Source of the DNA: Pectinatus frisingensis
GTDB lineage: Bacteria > Bacillota > Negativicutes > Selenomonadales > Selenomonadaceae
Direction: 5' to 3'
NCBI RefSeq assembly: GCF_015732285.1
Contig: NZ_WIQU01000014.1
Coordinates: 62,001-126,000, forward strand
DNA length: 64,000 nucleotides
The translations under genes were made by a program, and so were the position numbers. The notes below the pieces were generated by a model. That model worked only from the letters and a program-made list of their open reading frames with translations, made no database searches and was not told the DNA's origin. Positions 56,697-64,000 of the stretch are shown one piece after another (the first letter of the stretch is position 1; every line of letters begins with the position of its first letter).

Positions 56697-57367
56697 TATC
56701 TTTCATTTATCCGTTTCTGTTTTATCTGTACGGCATTTTTAAGCCATTCAGTCCATTTATCAATTCCAATATCCGTGCGACATGATGTTTCAATAATATT
56801 AACAGCCGGATTCAAGCAGGTAATATCATGCCGAGCTGCTTTCATATCAAAATTAGTAAATGACAATATATCAATTTTATTGAGCACTGCCGTTGCTGCT
56901 TCCTTGAAAATCAATGGATATTTAAGTGGTTTATCATCACCTTCGGTAATACTCAAAACAACAGCTTTATTATCTTCACCAATATTGAACTCTGCCGGAC
57001 AGACAAGATTGCCGACATTTTCAATGATTATTAAATCCAGCTGCGCCAGATTCAATTTCCCTATGACGTTTTTTATCATCATGGCATCAAGGTGACACCC
57101 TCCACTTGTATTTATTTGTATTACCGGGACATTACAGCCGGCTATACGATCAGCATCTTTATTAGTAAATAAGTCTCCCTCGATTACTGCCATTTTCAAT
57201 GAATTTTTAAGACTGACAATAGTTTTTTCTAATAATGACGTCTTTCCTGACCCCGGTGAACCTATTAAATTTAATACAAATATTCCATTTCTATCAAAAA
57301 TTTCTTTATTTTGAAGCGCTTGTTTATCATTACTGCCCAAAATATTTTCCATTACCGGAACTTCCAT
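56696..57367 (-). CDS. hypB: Nickel-inserting GTPase HypB, without the N-terminal metal motif
   Basis: SIMIBI GTPase, 223 residues. GSPGSGKTSLLEKT P-loop near 36, EGDLFTNKDADRI, GGCHLDAMMI with the G-domain Cys/His metal site, NVGNLVCPAEFNIGE, and NKIDIL. It starts directly as MEVPVMENILGSNDKQALQNKEIF. The CxxCGC high-affinity nickel motif and any His-rich stretch found at the N-terminus of HypB in E. coli are absent. The ATG overlaps the TGA of hypA, after GGAGGTG. See the small protein at 57777-58019. Confidence 0.94.
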   Translation of the reverse strand: MEVPVMENILGSNDKQALQNKEIFDRNGIFVLNLIGSPGSGKTSLLEKTIVSLKNSLKMAVIEGDLFTNKDADRIAGCNVPVIQINTSGGCHLDAMMIKNVIGKLNLAQLDLIIIENVGNLVCPAEFNIGEDNKAVVLSITEGDDKPLKYPLIFKEAATAVLNKIDILSFTNFDMKAARHDITCLNPAVNIIETSCRTDIGIDKWTEWLKNAVQIKQKRINER

Positions 57368-57708
57368 CAATCCACCTCCAAATATTCGACACGCAGTTCC
57401 CTGCCTGAAATAATATCGACTTTAGCTGAATTACACTTTGGGCAAAAAAAATTGTACTTTACAATATGTCCCTGCCAGCCGCAATCATTACATTGTCCCA
57501 GCAAGGGCGTCCGGTGTAACTTTAATTCAGCATCTTCTGCAACAGTTCCCTCTGCCAGTGCCTTAAAACAAAACTCCAAAGATTCAAAAACGACACCGGC
57601 CATTTCACCAATTATCAATGATACTACCCGTACTTTTTTAGCATCATTTTTCCTGGCATAGCTTTCAACTATATCCATTATCCCCTGGGCCATTGCCATT
57701 TCATGCAT
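57367..57708 (-). CDS. hypA: Nickel metallochaperone HypA
   Basis: 113 residues starting MHEMAMAQGIMDIVE; His2 is the nickel ligand. A zinc site is formed by CNDCGWQG and CPKCNSAKV. VVSLIIGEMAGVVFESLEFCFKALAEGTVAEDAEL is typical. The longest frame starts seven codons earlier, but MHE is the family N-terminus. Delivers Ni to HyaB together with HypB. Confidence 0.95.
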   Translation of the reverse strand: MHEMAMAQGIMDIVESYARKNDAKKVRVVSLIIGEMAGVVFESLEFCFKALAEGTVAEDAELKLHRTPLLGQCNDCGWQGHIVKYNFFCPKCNSAKVDIISGRELRVEYLEVD

Positions 57709-57727
57709 ATCTTTCGCCTGCCTGTAC

Positions 57728-57761
57728 AAAAAGCTGCTACAATATTTTGCAGCAGCTTTTT
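57728..57761 (-). terminator. Intrinsic terminator inside the hydrogenase operon
   Basis: On the minus strand AAAAAGCTGCTGC (57761-57749) pairs with GTAGCAGCTTTTT (57740-57728), one G-T pair allowed, with a short loop and a T5 end. It stands between the small HMA protein and hypA, only 19 bp before the hypA ATG. Structural genes may thus be transcribed more than the maturation genes. Confidence 0.65.
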
Positions 57762-57776
57762 GTGATAATTATTAAC

Positions 57777-58019
57777 TTATATAGCTGCCTGCAAACCTTT
57801 CTGTTCAAAAACAGCCGTGATTTCGCTTAAACGCGTTTTGGCCGGATCATAATTGATCGTCGTTTCACCATCATGCGCATGAATATGAACGTGTAACACT
57901 CCTGCCAATCCCAAAAGTTTTTCTTCAATTATCTTAGCATTATCACCATCATACCCAGTCACAAAAAATTGTATCTGAGTTCCACTCCCATGTCCTGAAC
58001 AGCCACATGTTGCACACAT
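57777..58019 (-). CDS. Small HMA-like protein with N-terminal CxxCGC nickel motif
   Basis: 80 residues: MCATCGCSGHGSG, then a ferredoxin-like HMA fold (IQFFVTGYDGDNAKIIEEKLLGLAGVLHVHIHAHDGETTINYDPAKTRLSEITAVFEQKG). Cys2, Cys5 and Cys7 form CxxCGC, the same motif that opens E. coli HypB (MCTTCGC). The usual CxxC of HMA proteins in loop 1 is absent, but HVHIHAH adds three His. Located between hyaC and hypA, so a nickel-binding partner of HypAB is the likely role, by inference. Confidence 0.75.
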   Translation of the reverse strand: MCATCGCSGHGSGTQIQFFVTGYDGDNAKIIEEKLLGLAGVLHVHIHAHDGETTINYDPAKTRLSEITAVFEQKGLQAAI

Positions 58020-58032
58020 AATGAAACCTCCC

Positions 58033-58794
58033 TCAACCCTTTATTATTTTACCATTACTGTCTCTTATATCATTTATATCATCAGGTAAATGTGCTAAAA
58101 TCTTCGTTCCTGAAATCATACTGGAAATTTCTCCCTCACGTTCCATAAAATCAGCACGCACTACCATATAAACATGCATTGCCGCAAATAAGAAAATGCC
58201 CCAGGCTACAATATGATGAATGACATGCAGTCCCATTTCACCAAAAGGAAGCGCAACCCAGCTAAATAAGAATGCCCCTACCCCATTGGGATTAACCTGA
58301 AAATACATAGAAAGCCCTGTAAAAATCTCCACTACAATTAATCCGTAAATCGCCACATAGGACATTCTAGCCATCGGATTACGCAAAAATTGCTTGTGTG
58401 AATATTTTAGCAGACAATAATGCATCATAACTTCAATAAAATCATCCCAGAATTTCATCTGAAAAAATCTGGGCAGCAATCTGTCACCTTTATTTATAAT
58501 GTAACCATATATCCTGAATAAAAATGCTGCCGACAAAATAAACCCTGCTGTAAAATGAAGGTTCCTTATCCAGTCAACCGATAAATGCCATTCATTGAGC
58601 GTTACATACTGCCCTTCCCCCATTGACATCGGTGTCATTATAACTATACCGGTCGCAAACAAAGTTATTATACACAGTACCATCGTCCAATGAAAAATCC
58701 GCAAAAACGGACTAAAAATATAGTATCTGGTCAAGTGCTGCTGACTGCCTCCAGGTATAGATGTTTCAATAAATTCTTTTTGTTTCACCGCCAT
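58033..58794 (-). CDS. hyaC: Ni/Fe-hydrogenase b-type cytochrome subunit
   Basis: Membrane dihaem cytochrome b that takes electrons from HyaA to the quinone pool; 253 residues, four to five helices. FHWTMVLCIITLFATGIVIM, LHFTAGFILSAAFLFRIYGYI, MSYVAIYGLIVVEIFTGLSMYFQ and GLHVIHHIVAWGIFLFAAMHVYM supply the His haem ligands. AAGGGGTG precedes ATG 58794; a GTG three codons upstream is less likely. Confidence 0.93.
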   Translation of the reverse strand: MAVKQKEFIETSIPGGSQQHLTRYYIFSPFLRIFHWTMVLCIITLFATGIVIMTPMSMGEGQYVTLNEWHLSVDWIRNLHFTAGFILSAAFLFRIYGYIINKGDRLLPRFFQMKFWDDFIEVMMHYCLLKYSHKQFLRNPMARMSYVAIYGLIVVEIFTGLSMYFQVNPNGVGAFLFSWVALPFGEMGLHVIHHIVAWGIFLFAAMHVYMVVRADFMEREGEISSMISGTKILAHLPDDINDIRDSNGKIIKG

Positions 58795-58806
58795 ATTTGC
58801 CACCCC

Positions 58807-60687
58807 TTACATATACGGATCGGTACTGACCATGCTCAAAGTCCGCTTTTTACTGTCATATACGTGCGCTGCACACGCCAGACACGGATCAAATGAACGC
58901 ACAGCTCTGACCACTTCCAGTGGTTTATCCGGTACCGCAAGCTGTGTATCCATCATGCTCATCTCATAGGCTCCCTGTCCGGCCTTATCATCACGTGGAC
59001 AAGCATTCCAGGTGGTCGGTACGACAGCCTGATAATTCTTCACTTTTTTATCTTTTATTACTATCCAATGTGACAATGCGCCGCGCGGTGCTTCATACAG
59101 CCCAACACCCTTGAATTCTCCATCAGTCCAAGAAGATGGTTCCCATTTCAATGTATTAGCGATATTAGTATCACCTGTGCCAATATTTTTTACTAATTTA
59201 TCAAAGAAATATTTTTCCATGATAGATGCCAGTTGTGCATCGAGAGAACGGGCAACAGTACGTCCTGCAGTTGATGGCAACCATTTTTCCGGCGGCAGTC
59301 CAAAAATTTTTGATACACTTTCGATCTGGGTCATCATAATTTGTTCCGCCCAAGTAGGTTGAATGATGCCTTTTTTTACTTTCGTATAAATGATTATATA
59401 GCGGGCTAAGGGTCCTACTTCACAAACTTTCCCACGCCATTTTGGTGTTTTTACCCACGAATATTTTTTATCCTTGCCTAATGTATCCCATTCCTTTTTA
59501 TTACCATTGGCATCACCGGTATAATCAGGATCCGTTTCTCCGTCCCAAGGATGAAGTGCCTCATCATTTTTATACCATGCATGCTCAGCACTTTCCGTAA
59601 CTACAGCACTATCCTCTAAGTCTTTGCCAGTAAGCGGGATATATTCCGCCTTGTCCACTCCCTGACCAAAATTTTCCACTACACCATCGCAGCGTACTAA
59701 TGCTTCAGGTGCAAAATCCCTATGGGTAGCAAATGGTTCATCAGGATAAGCTCCAAATCCCAGTACACGCACCTTGGATAATCCGCCACCGTCAATTGCG
59801 CTGCCATGCTGAGCATGAATATGCGCTATTGCTAATACATCCGGCACATAGAAAGAATCCGTCAAATTACGTGCCGTAGCAATAGCCGTCTCAACAGCTG
59901 CCAATCGCTGACTGTTCACCGGTGCATTCATATCATTCATTGATATAGCACAGGACATGCCGCCAACGACATAGTGCGGATGCGGATTTTTTCCGCCAAA
60001 AATAACATGCGGTATGACTATTTCACGCTGTTTGTCAAGCATATTAAGATAATGAGCTATCCCCATCAAATGAACTTCGGGCGGCAACACTTTATAAGCC
60101 GGATGATCCCACCAATTAGCAGCAAAAATCCCTAATTGGTTAGAGTCAACCAGTTGCTTTATTTTGGCCTGGATATCTTTATAATAAGATGCGGATGCTT
60201 TAGGATACTCTTTGGGATAAGCACTAAAATCAAACCCCTGAGGTCCCTTTACCGGTATTGTGTAAGTTTTGAGTACAGTTTCCTGCAAAGCCGCAGTAGC
60301 AGCAGGATCAGCCTGTAAGGCTTCCAGTGGGCTCACCCAATCCAATGCATGCAGATGATAAAAATGAACTGTGTGGTCATGCACAGTTAGTGTAGCTGCC
60401 ATGATGTTACGAATATAATGGGCATTTTTAGGGATTTTTATATTGAGTGCATCTTCAACAGCACGAACAGAAGCCAGTGCATGCGCTGTAGTACATACAC
60501 CGCATATGCGCTGTACAAACGCCCACACATCACGTGGATCACGATTTTTTACAATGGTTTCAATACCACGCCATGCCGTTCCACTGGACAATGCATCATT
60601 TACCTTGCCTGTCGCCTCATCAACTTCGACTTCTAAACGTAAATGACCTTCTATACGGGTAACTGGATCAACTATAACTTTTTTCAT
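58807..60687 (-). CDS. hyaB: [NiFe]-hydrogenase large subunit
   Basis: Catalytic subunit, 626 residues. N-terminal metal motif RICGVCTTAHA near 61 and C-terminal DPCLACAAH (600-608) supply the four Cys ligands of the NiFe site. DPVTRIEGHLRLEVEVD is the family opening. An 18-residue tail follows His608 and should be cut off by HyaD after nickel insertion. Group 1 uptake type by its context with HyaA and HyaC. It follows hyaA by 8 bp. Confidence 0.97.
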   Translation of the reverse strand: MKKVIVDPVTRIEGHLRLEVEVDEATGKVNDALSSGTAWRGIETIVKNRDPRDVWAFVQRICGVCTTAHALASVRAVEDALNIKIPKNAHYIRNIMAATLTVHDHTVHFYHLHALDWVSPLEALQADPAATAALQETVLKTYTIPVKGPQGFDFSAYPKEYPKASASYYKDIQAKIKQLVDSNQLGIFAANWWDHPAYKVLPPEVHLMGIAHYLNMLDKQREIVIPHVIFGGKNPHPHYVVGGMSCAISMNDMNAPVNSQRLAAVETAIATARNLTDSFYVPDVLAIAHIHAQHGSAIDGGGLSKVRVLGFGAYPDEPFATHRDFAPEALVRCDGVVENFGQGVDKAEYIPLTGKDLEDSAVVTESAEHAWYKNDEALHPWDGETDPDYTGDANGNKKEWDTLGKDKKYSWVKTPKWRGKVCEVGPLARYIIIYTKVKKGIIQPTWAEQIMMTQIESVSKIFGLPPEKWLPSTAGRTVARSLDAQLASIMEKYFFDKLVKNIGTGDTNIANTLKWEPSSWTDGEFKGVGLYEAPRGALSHWIVIKDKKVKNYQAVVPTTWNACPRDDKAGQGAYEMSMMDTQLAVPDKPLEVVRAVRSFDPCLACAAHVYDSKKRTLSMVSTDPYM

Positions 60688-60695
60688 TTATCAAA

Positions 60696-61820
60696 TCAAT
60701 CCTTTCCTCTGCTCCTGCGTTCCGCAGCTTCAGCTTTTTTCTTTTCTTCTTCCAATTCCTTTTGGTCTCGTTTCTTTTTCTGCACAGCTGAAGTAGCCAA
60801 ATGAGCCGTTATCCCTACTGCCAAAGCACCAGTCACAGCCGCTCCTATTTTATCGATATTTCCCAACCCCAAACCAGCAAACTCTGGTAAACGACGATAA
60901 AACGGATCATTATCCCAAAAATTTTTACTAGTGCATCCAATGCAGCCATGTCCCGATTGAATAGGATAAGATAGTCCGTTCCACCAGCGCATATTACCAC
61001 ATGATGCATAGGTTTCTGGTCCACGACAGCCAAGTTTATACAAACACCAGCCAGCTCTTGCCCCGGCATCATTGAAGTCATTGGCATACATGCCGGCATC
61101 AAAGAATGGCCTGCGATAACAAGTATCATGGATACGATTTCCATAAAATTGTTTTGGACAGTTTTTGTTATCGAGCGGCGGTAGATTACCAAACATTGCG
61201 TAATGGGCAATTACTCCCGTCATTACTTCCGGAATAGGTGGGCAGCCTGGAACATTGATTATTGGTTTATTTCCAATAATTTCATTAAGCGATAATGCAT
61301 GCGCCGGGTTAGGCCGCGCTGCCTGTATTCCACCCCATGCAGCACAAGTTCCATAGGCAATGATTGCAGCAGCTCCTGCGGCAGCTTCTTTTACTTGATT
61401 TAAAAACGGTTTGCCTCCAACCATGCAGAATCCACCACTCGGATCTGCAGGTATGGCTCCTTCTACAGCCAAAATATACTGTCCCTTGTAAGTCTTCATT
61501 ACTTCTTGCAAATGATCTTCAAAAAATTCACCGGAAGCGGCACCCAATGTATCATCATATTCCAATGCTATCATATTAAGAATGACATCAGATGTCATCG
61601 GTGCCGATGAACGCAAAAAAGACTCACTGCAGCCAGTACATTCATGTCCGTGCAGCCATATAACAACCGGTAATCTTTTTTCTGCTGCTTTCACTACTTT
61701 AGGCAGCATTGCCGGGGCAAGACCAAGCAAAGCTGTCATCGCTGAGCAGGCTTTGATAAAACTTCTGCGACTCATTCCCTTTTTTTGGTACATGTCCCAG
61801 ATAGAATCATATTTTTCCAT
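60696..61820 (-). CDS. hyaA: [NiFe]-hydrogenase small subunit, Tat-exported
   Basis: FeS electron-transfer subunit, 374 residues. Tat signal SRRSFIKACSAMTALLGL at about 17-34. Proximal cluster motifs ECTGCSESF, YGTCAAWGG, NVPGCPP; medial and distal cluster motifs IHDTCYRR, GWCLYKLGCRG, CGNMRWWNG, GHGCIGC. The two extra Cys of oxygen-tolerant HyaA are not present (Gly at both sites). A C-terminal helix (about 330-350) anchors it in the membrane before a charged Lys/Glu-rich tail. AGGGGG before ATG 61820 selects this start over ATG 61838. Confidence 0.96.
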   Translation of the reverse strand: MEKYDSIWDMYQKKGMSRRSFIKACSAMTALLGLAPAMLPKVVKAAEKRLPVVIWLHGHECTGCSESFLRSSAPMTSDVILNMIALEYDDTLGAASGEFFEDHLQEVMKTYKGQYILAVEGAIPADPSGGFCMVGGKPFLNQVKEAAAGAAAIIAYGTCAAWGGIQAARPNPAHALSLNEIIGNKPIINVPGCPPIPEVMTGVIAHYAMFGNLPPLDNKNCPKQFYGNRIHDTCYRRPFFDAGMYANDFNDAGARAGWCLYKLGCRGPETYASCGNMRWWNGLSYPIQSGHGCIGCTSKNFWDNDPFYRRLPEFAGLGLGNIDKIGAAVTGALAVGITAHLATSAVQKKKRDQKELEEEKKKAEAAERRSRGKD

Positions 61821-61877
61821 GTTGAACCCCCTAAACATGTCACACCATATTGTAAATTAAAATTTACATTTGACTTT

Positions 61878-61907
61878 ATTATAACTCTTGTTTATTTTAT
61901 TAGTCAA
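61878..61907 (-). promoter_or_regulatory. Promoter of the hydrogenase operon
   Basis: On the minus strand TTGACT (61907-61902), an 18-base spacer and a perfect TATAAT (61883-61878), about 58 bp upstream of the hyaA ATG. No FNR-type palindrome was evident. Confidence 0.7.
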
Positions 61908-62032
61908 AATTAATTTTAAAATTTATCATTAATAGTAAAATTATATAAATTCTGCCTATTATTATATTATTGGTAATATTTAAGTCATAGATAATTATTG
62001 CAATTCAACTATTAAAAGCATCATATAAAGAT

Positions 62033-62070
62033 ACCCCCTGGAAAATAAAGTTACTATATTTTCCAGGGGT
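62033..62070 (-). terminator. Terminator downstream of dhaM
   Basis: ACCCC(C)TGGAAAATA (62033-62047) pairs with TATTTTCCAGGGGT (62057-62070), with one extra C bulged. It lies 21 bp past the dhaM stop on the minus strand; the following TATCTTTATA is only moderately T-rich. Confidence 0.6.
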
Positions 62071-62090
62071 GTACAGATAACTAATTTACC

Positions 62091-62483
62091 TCATTGTTTT
62101 TCCATATTACGCGCACCATATGCCGTTTCCAGAACCTTTTCCAAAGGACTCCCCATAGCAGCTTCAACTGCACCGGCAATCGCTCCTTCAACTATTGGCG
62201 CATTTGCTAAACAAACTCTCTGAGCCAGTTGAGGATCAATCATTTCCTTAGCTAATCCCACACTCATTACAGCGCTGCCCAAATCAGCAAATACTGCTAC
62301 CCCATCGCCTTTATCTGCCGCTTCAATAGCCGCCTGTATCTTCATAGGGTCACTGCCTATATCTCCAGTATCTGTACCCCCGGCAGCAATGATCAACTGA
62401 TCCTTCCGGGCCATTTGCAATGCTAACTCTTTTACACCTTCAGCAATTTTTACACTATGTGAAACTATTACAATACCTACCAT
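62091..62483 (-). CDS. dhaM: Dihydroxyacetone kinase phosphoryl-donor subunit DhaM
   Basis: PTS EIIA-Man-like protein of 130 residues; GIVIVSHSVKIAEGV holds the phospho-accepting His near residue 9, and GGTDTGDIGSDPMKIQAAIEAADKGDGVAVFADLGSAVMS is characteristic. No HPr or EI domain is fused, unlike the E. coli DhaM. Receives phosphate from HPr and passes it to DhaL-ADP. Confidence 0.95.
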   Translation of the reverse strand: MVGIVIVSHSVKIAEGVKELALQMARKDQLIIAAGGTDTGDIGSDPMKIQAAIEAADKGDGVAVFADLGSAVMSVGLAKEMIDPQLAQRVCLANAPIVEGAIAGAVEAAMGSPLEKVLETAYGARNMEKQ

Positions 62484-62500
62484 TATTGTTTTTCCTCCAG

Positions 62501-63124
62501 TTATTCCAAATAATTATAAAGAGCCTCCAACATAACAGTAGATGATGTTGCTCCCGGATCTTGATGACCAATACTGCGTTCTGCCAAATAACTGGCCCTG
62601 CCCTTAGTAGCAATAATTGTTTTTGTGTATTCTACCCCTTTTTGCGCCGCCTGCACAGCATCTGCTAAACATTCTACTTCTGTTTTTCCTGCTTTAATGG
62701 CAATATCCATCGCTTCAGATGCCGGTATTAAAGCATCCAGCATTGTTTTTTCACCTTTTTTAGCTTTACCGCGATCTTGAATTCCCTTGATTGCCGCATC
62801 AAGCATAGCTTTTGCCGTTACTGCATCTATTTCAGTTTTACCCGCGCATACACCTGACGCGCGCAAAAAAGCTGTTCCGTACAACGGACCGGCTGCCCCG
62901 CCTACACTGGAAATAAGCCCCATGCCAACAGTTTTTAAAAGTGTGGTTAAATCAATATTATCATCCAATACAGCAATTTTTTTAAAAACACTTTCAAACC
63001 CACGCGCCATATTTATACCATGATCTCCATCCCCAATAGCCTGATCAAGATCCGTCAAATAGCTTTTTTTATCTATAACAGCCTGTCCCACTACTCTTAA
63101 GGCTTCTTTAGCCGTTGTCATCAA
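62501..63124 (-). CDS. dhaL: Dihydroxyacetone kinase ADP-binding subunit DhaL
   Basis: 207 residues, eight-helix barrel. LTDLDQAIGDGDHGINMARGFE gives the Asp ligands for the Mg-ADP site near 25, followed by SSVGGAAGPLYGTAFLRA and GHQDPGATSS near 190. Lies 17 bp upstream of dhaM. Transfers phosphate from DhaM to dihydroxyacetone bound by DhaK. Confidence 0.95.
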   Translation of the reverse strand: MMTTAKEALRVVGQAVIDKKSYLTDLDQAIGDGDHGINMARGFESVFKKIAVLDDNIDLTTLLKTVGMGLISSVGGAAGPLYGTAFLRASGVCAGKTEIDAVTAKAMLDAAIKGIQDRGKAKKGEKTMLDALIPASEAMDIAIKAGKTEVECLADAVQAAQKGVEYTKTIIATKGRASYLAERSIGHQDPGATSSTVMLEALYNYLE

Positions 63125-63163
63125 TATCGGTCCTCCCTGAATCTATTATAATCTTTTATTTTA

Positions 63164-64000
63164 TTAAAATTGTACTAATGCCGGAGTATCTGCCGGTGCA
63201 AACAGCAACTCTTTCAATTCATTGTCGAGTTTTAACAACGTCACTGAACAGCCTGCCATTTCTAACGATGTCATGTAATTGCCTATATATGTTTTCACCA
63301 TTTTAAGTCCCTTTTCCTTTAATATTGCCTGGACTTTAGCACTTACAATATACAGCTCCATCAAAGGAGTTGCACCGAGTCCGTTAACCAAAACAGCCAC
63401 TTCATCGCCTGTTCCATAAATATTTTCCGCCAATATTTTATCTACTAATTGCTGAGCAATTTCATCGGCAGTTTTAAGGCTTTCCCGATGTGTTCCCGGT
63501 TCACCATGTATACCTATACCAATTTCCATCTCATTGTCAGCCAGGGTAAAGCTTGGTTTTCCTGCTGCCGGTACAGTACACGGTTCAATGGCCATTCCCA
63601 TTGAACGTTCATTGGCAATGACTTTTTCAGCCGCTTTTTTTACATCAGCCAATGCTGCACCGCTTTCTGCTTTAGCTCCGGCAATTTTATGAACCAGAAC
63701 TGTACCCGCTATGCCGCGCCGGCCTGTTGTCCAAGTACTGTTTTCTACTGCAACATCGTCATTGGTGATTACTTTTTCTACTTCAATACCATCAGCAGCT
63801 GCCATTTCAGCCGCCATTTCAAAATTCATCACATCGCCGCTATAATTTTTTATTATCAGCAAAACTCCTTTTCCTGTATCAACAGCTTTTATTGCTTCAT
63901 ATATCTGATCCGGTGTAGGTGATGTAAATACTGCTCCTGCTACTGCTGCGTCAAGCATTCCTCTGCCAACAAATCCGCCATGTGATGGTTCATGCCCACT
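63164..64000 (-). CDS. dhaK: Dihydroxyacetone kinase substrate-binding subunit DhaK, truncated by the window
   Basis: The frame is open to the window edge and begins SGHEPSHGGFVGRGMLDAAVAGAVFTSP, an internal part of DhaK, so about 50 N-terminal residues lie outside. The catalytic His that forms a hemiaminal with dihydroxyacetone is in GIGIHGEPG. NYSGDVMNFEMAAEMA, VNGLGATPLMELY and TSLEMAGCSVTLL are family blocks. First gene of dhaKLM, used for glycerol or dihydroxyacetone metabolism. Confidence 0.95.
   Translation of the reverse strand, partial: SGHEPSHGGFVGRGMLDAAVAGAVFTSPTPDQIYEAIKAVDTGKGVLLIIKNYSGDVMNFEMAAEMAAADGIEVEKVITNDDVAVENSTWTTGRRGIAGTVLVHKIAGAKAESGAALADVKKAAEKVIANERSMGMAIEPCTVPAAGKPSFTLADNEMEIGIGIHGEPGTHRESLKTADEIAQQLVDKILAENIYGTGDEVAVLVNGLGATPLMELYIVSAKVQAILKEKGLKMVKTYIGNYMTSLEMAGCSVTLLKLDNELKELLFAPADTPALVQF

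Noticed and set aside
1-64000. CRISPR array or prophage.
   Set aside because: No regularly spaced identical repeats, no integrase, no phage structural genes were seen.

Overview
The window looks like a chromosomal segment of an AT-rich, low-GC diderm Firmicute (class Negativicutes; a Pectinatus, Megamonas or Selenomonas-like genus is my guess). The backbone gene order dxs-tlyA-nadK-argR-recN and scpA-scpB is typical of Firmicutes. An outer-membrane porin with an SLH-like domain, a Tat-exported periplasmic [NiFe] hydrogenase and a synthase-type polysaccharide locus with its own outer-membrane protein all point to two membranes. Genus assignment is inference.

Layout. 1-9471 (+): housekeeping genes, namely the end of an ispA-like prenyl synthase, dxs, tlyA, nadK, mnmM-like, argR, recN, a Nudix hydrolase, an M50 protease, scpA and scpB, closed by a terminator. 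9610-16937 (-): a galactose operon (SLC5 symporter, cytidylate-kinase-like protein, galK, galE, galT, LacI-type regulator). A promoter and a perfect 12-bp palindromic operator lie upstream at 17157-17207. 17659-18936 (+): a dicarboxylate/glutamate symporter. 19284-19358: tRNA-Arg(CCG). 19412-20056: hairpins and a candidate small RNA.

20476-32152 (+) is the most unusual region. It holds a UDP-HexNAc dehydrogenase, a decayed porin, a protein with two degenerate NodB deacetylase domains, a PilZ-glycosyltransferase 2 fusion, a membrane-anchored PgaB-like protein with a damaged active site, a GH18-like protein, an intact SLH porin, and a protein joining a degenerate NodB domain to an intact one. 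Together this reads as a c-di-GMP-linked, synthase-dependent exopolysaccharide export system for a diderm Firmicute.

32439-33242 is a dihydropteroate synthase of the Sul (sulfonamide-resistance) type. Then come a papain-like hypothetical, an MFS/isochorismatase pair facing a TetR repressor with twin operators, a DUF441 protein beside a LysR regulator, and a glutamine amidotransferase. Next are a D-lactate dehydrogenase with FeS domains, an APC permease, alsR-alsS-alsD (acetoin pathway), an SDR enzyme and an enlarged glutamine synthetase.

51619-61820 (-): an uptake [NiFe]-hydrogenase operon hyaABC, a small CxxCGC/HMA protein, then hypA, hypB, hyaD, hypF, hypC, hypD and hypE. HypB lacks its nickel-binding N-terminus, and the small upstream protein appears to carry that motif instead. 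62091-64000 (-): dhaM, dhaL and a truncated dhaK (PEP-dependent dihydroxyacetone kinase). At least three copies of a dispersed element of about 125 bp with inverted ends lie at 20081-20200, 33271-33398 and 38634-38756. No CRISPR array, rRNA or complete insertion sequence was seen.
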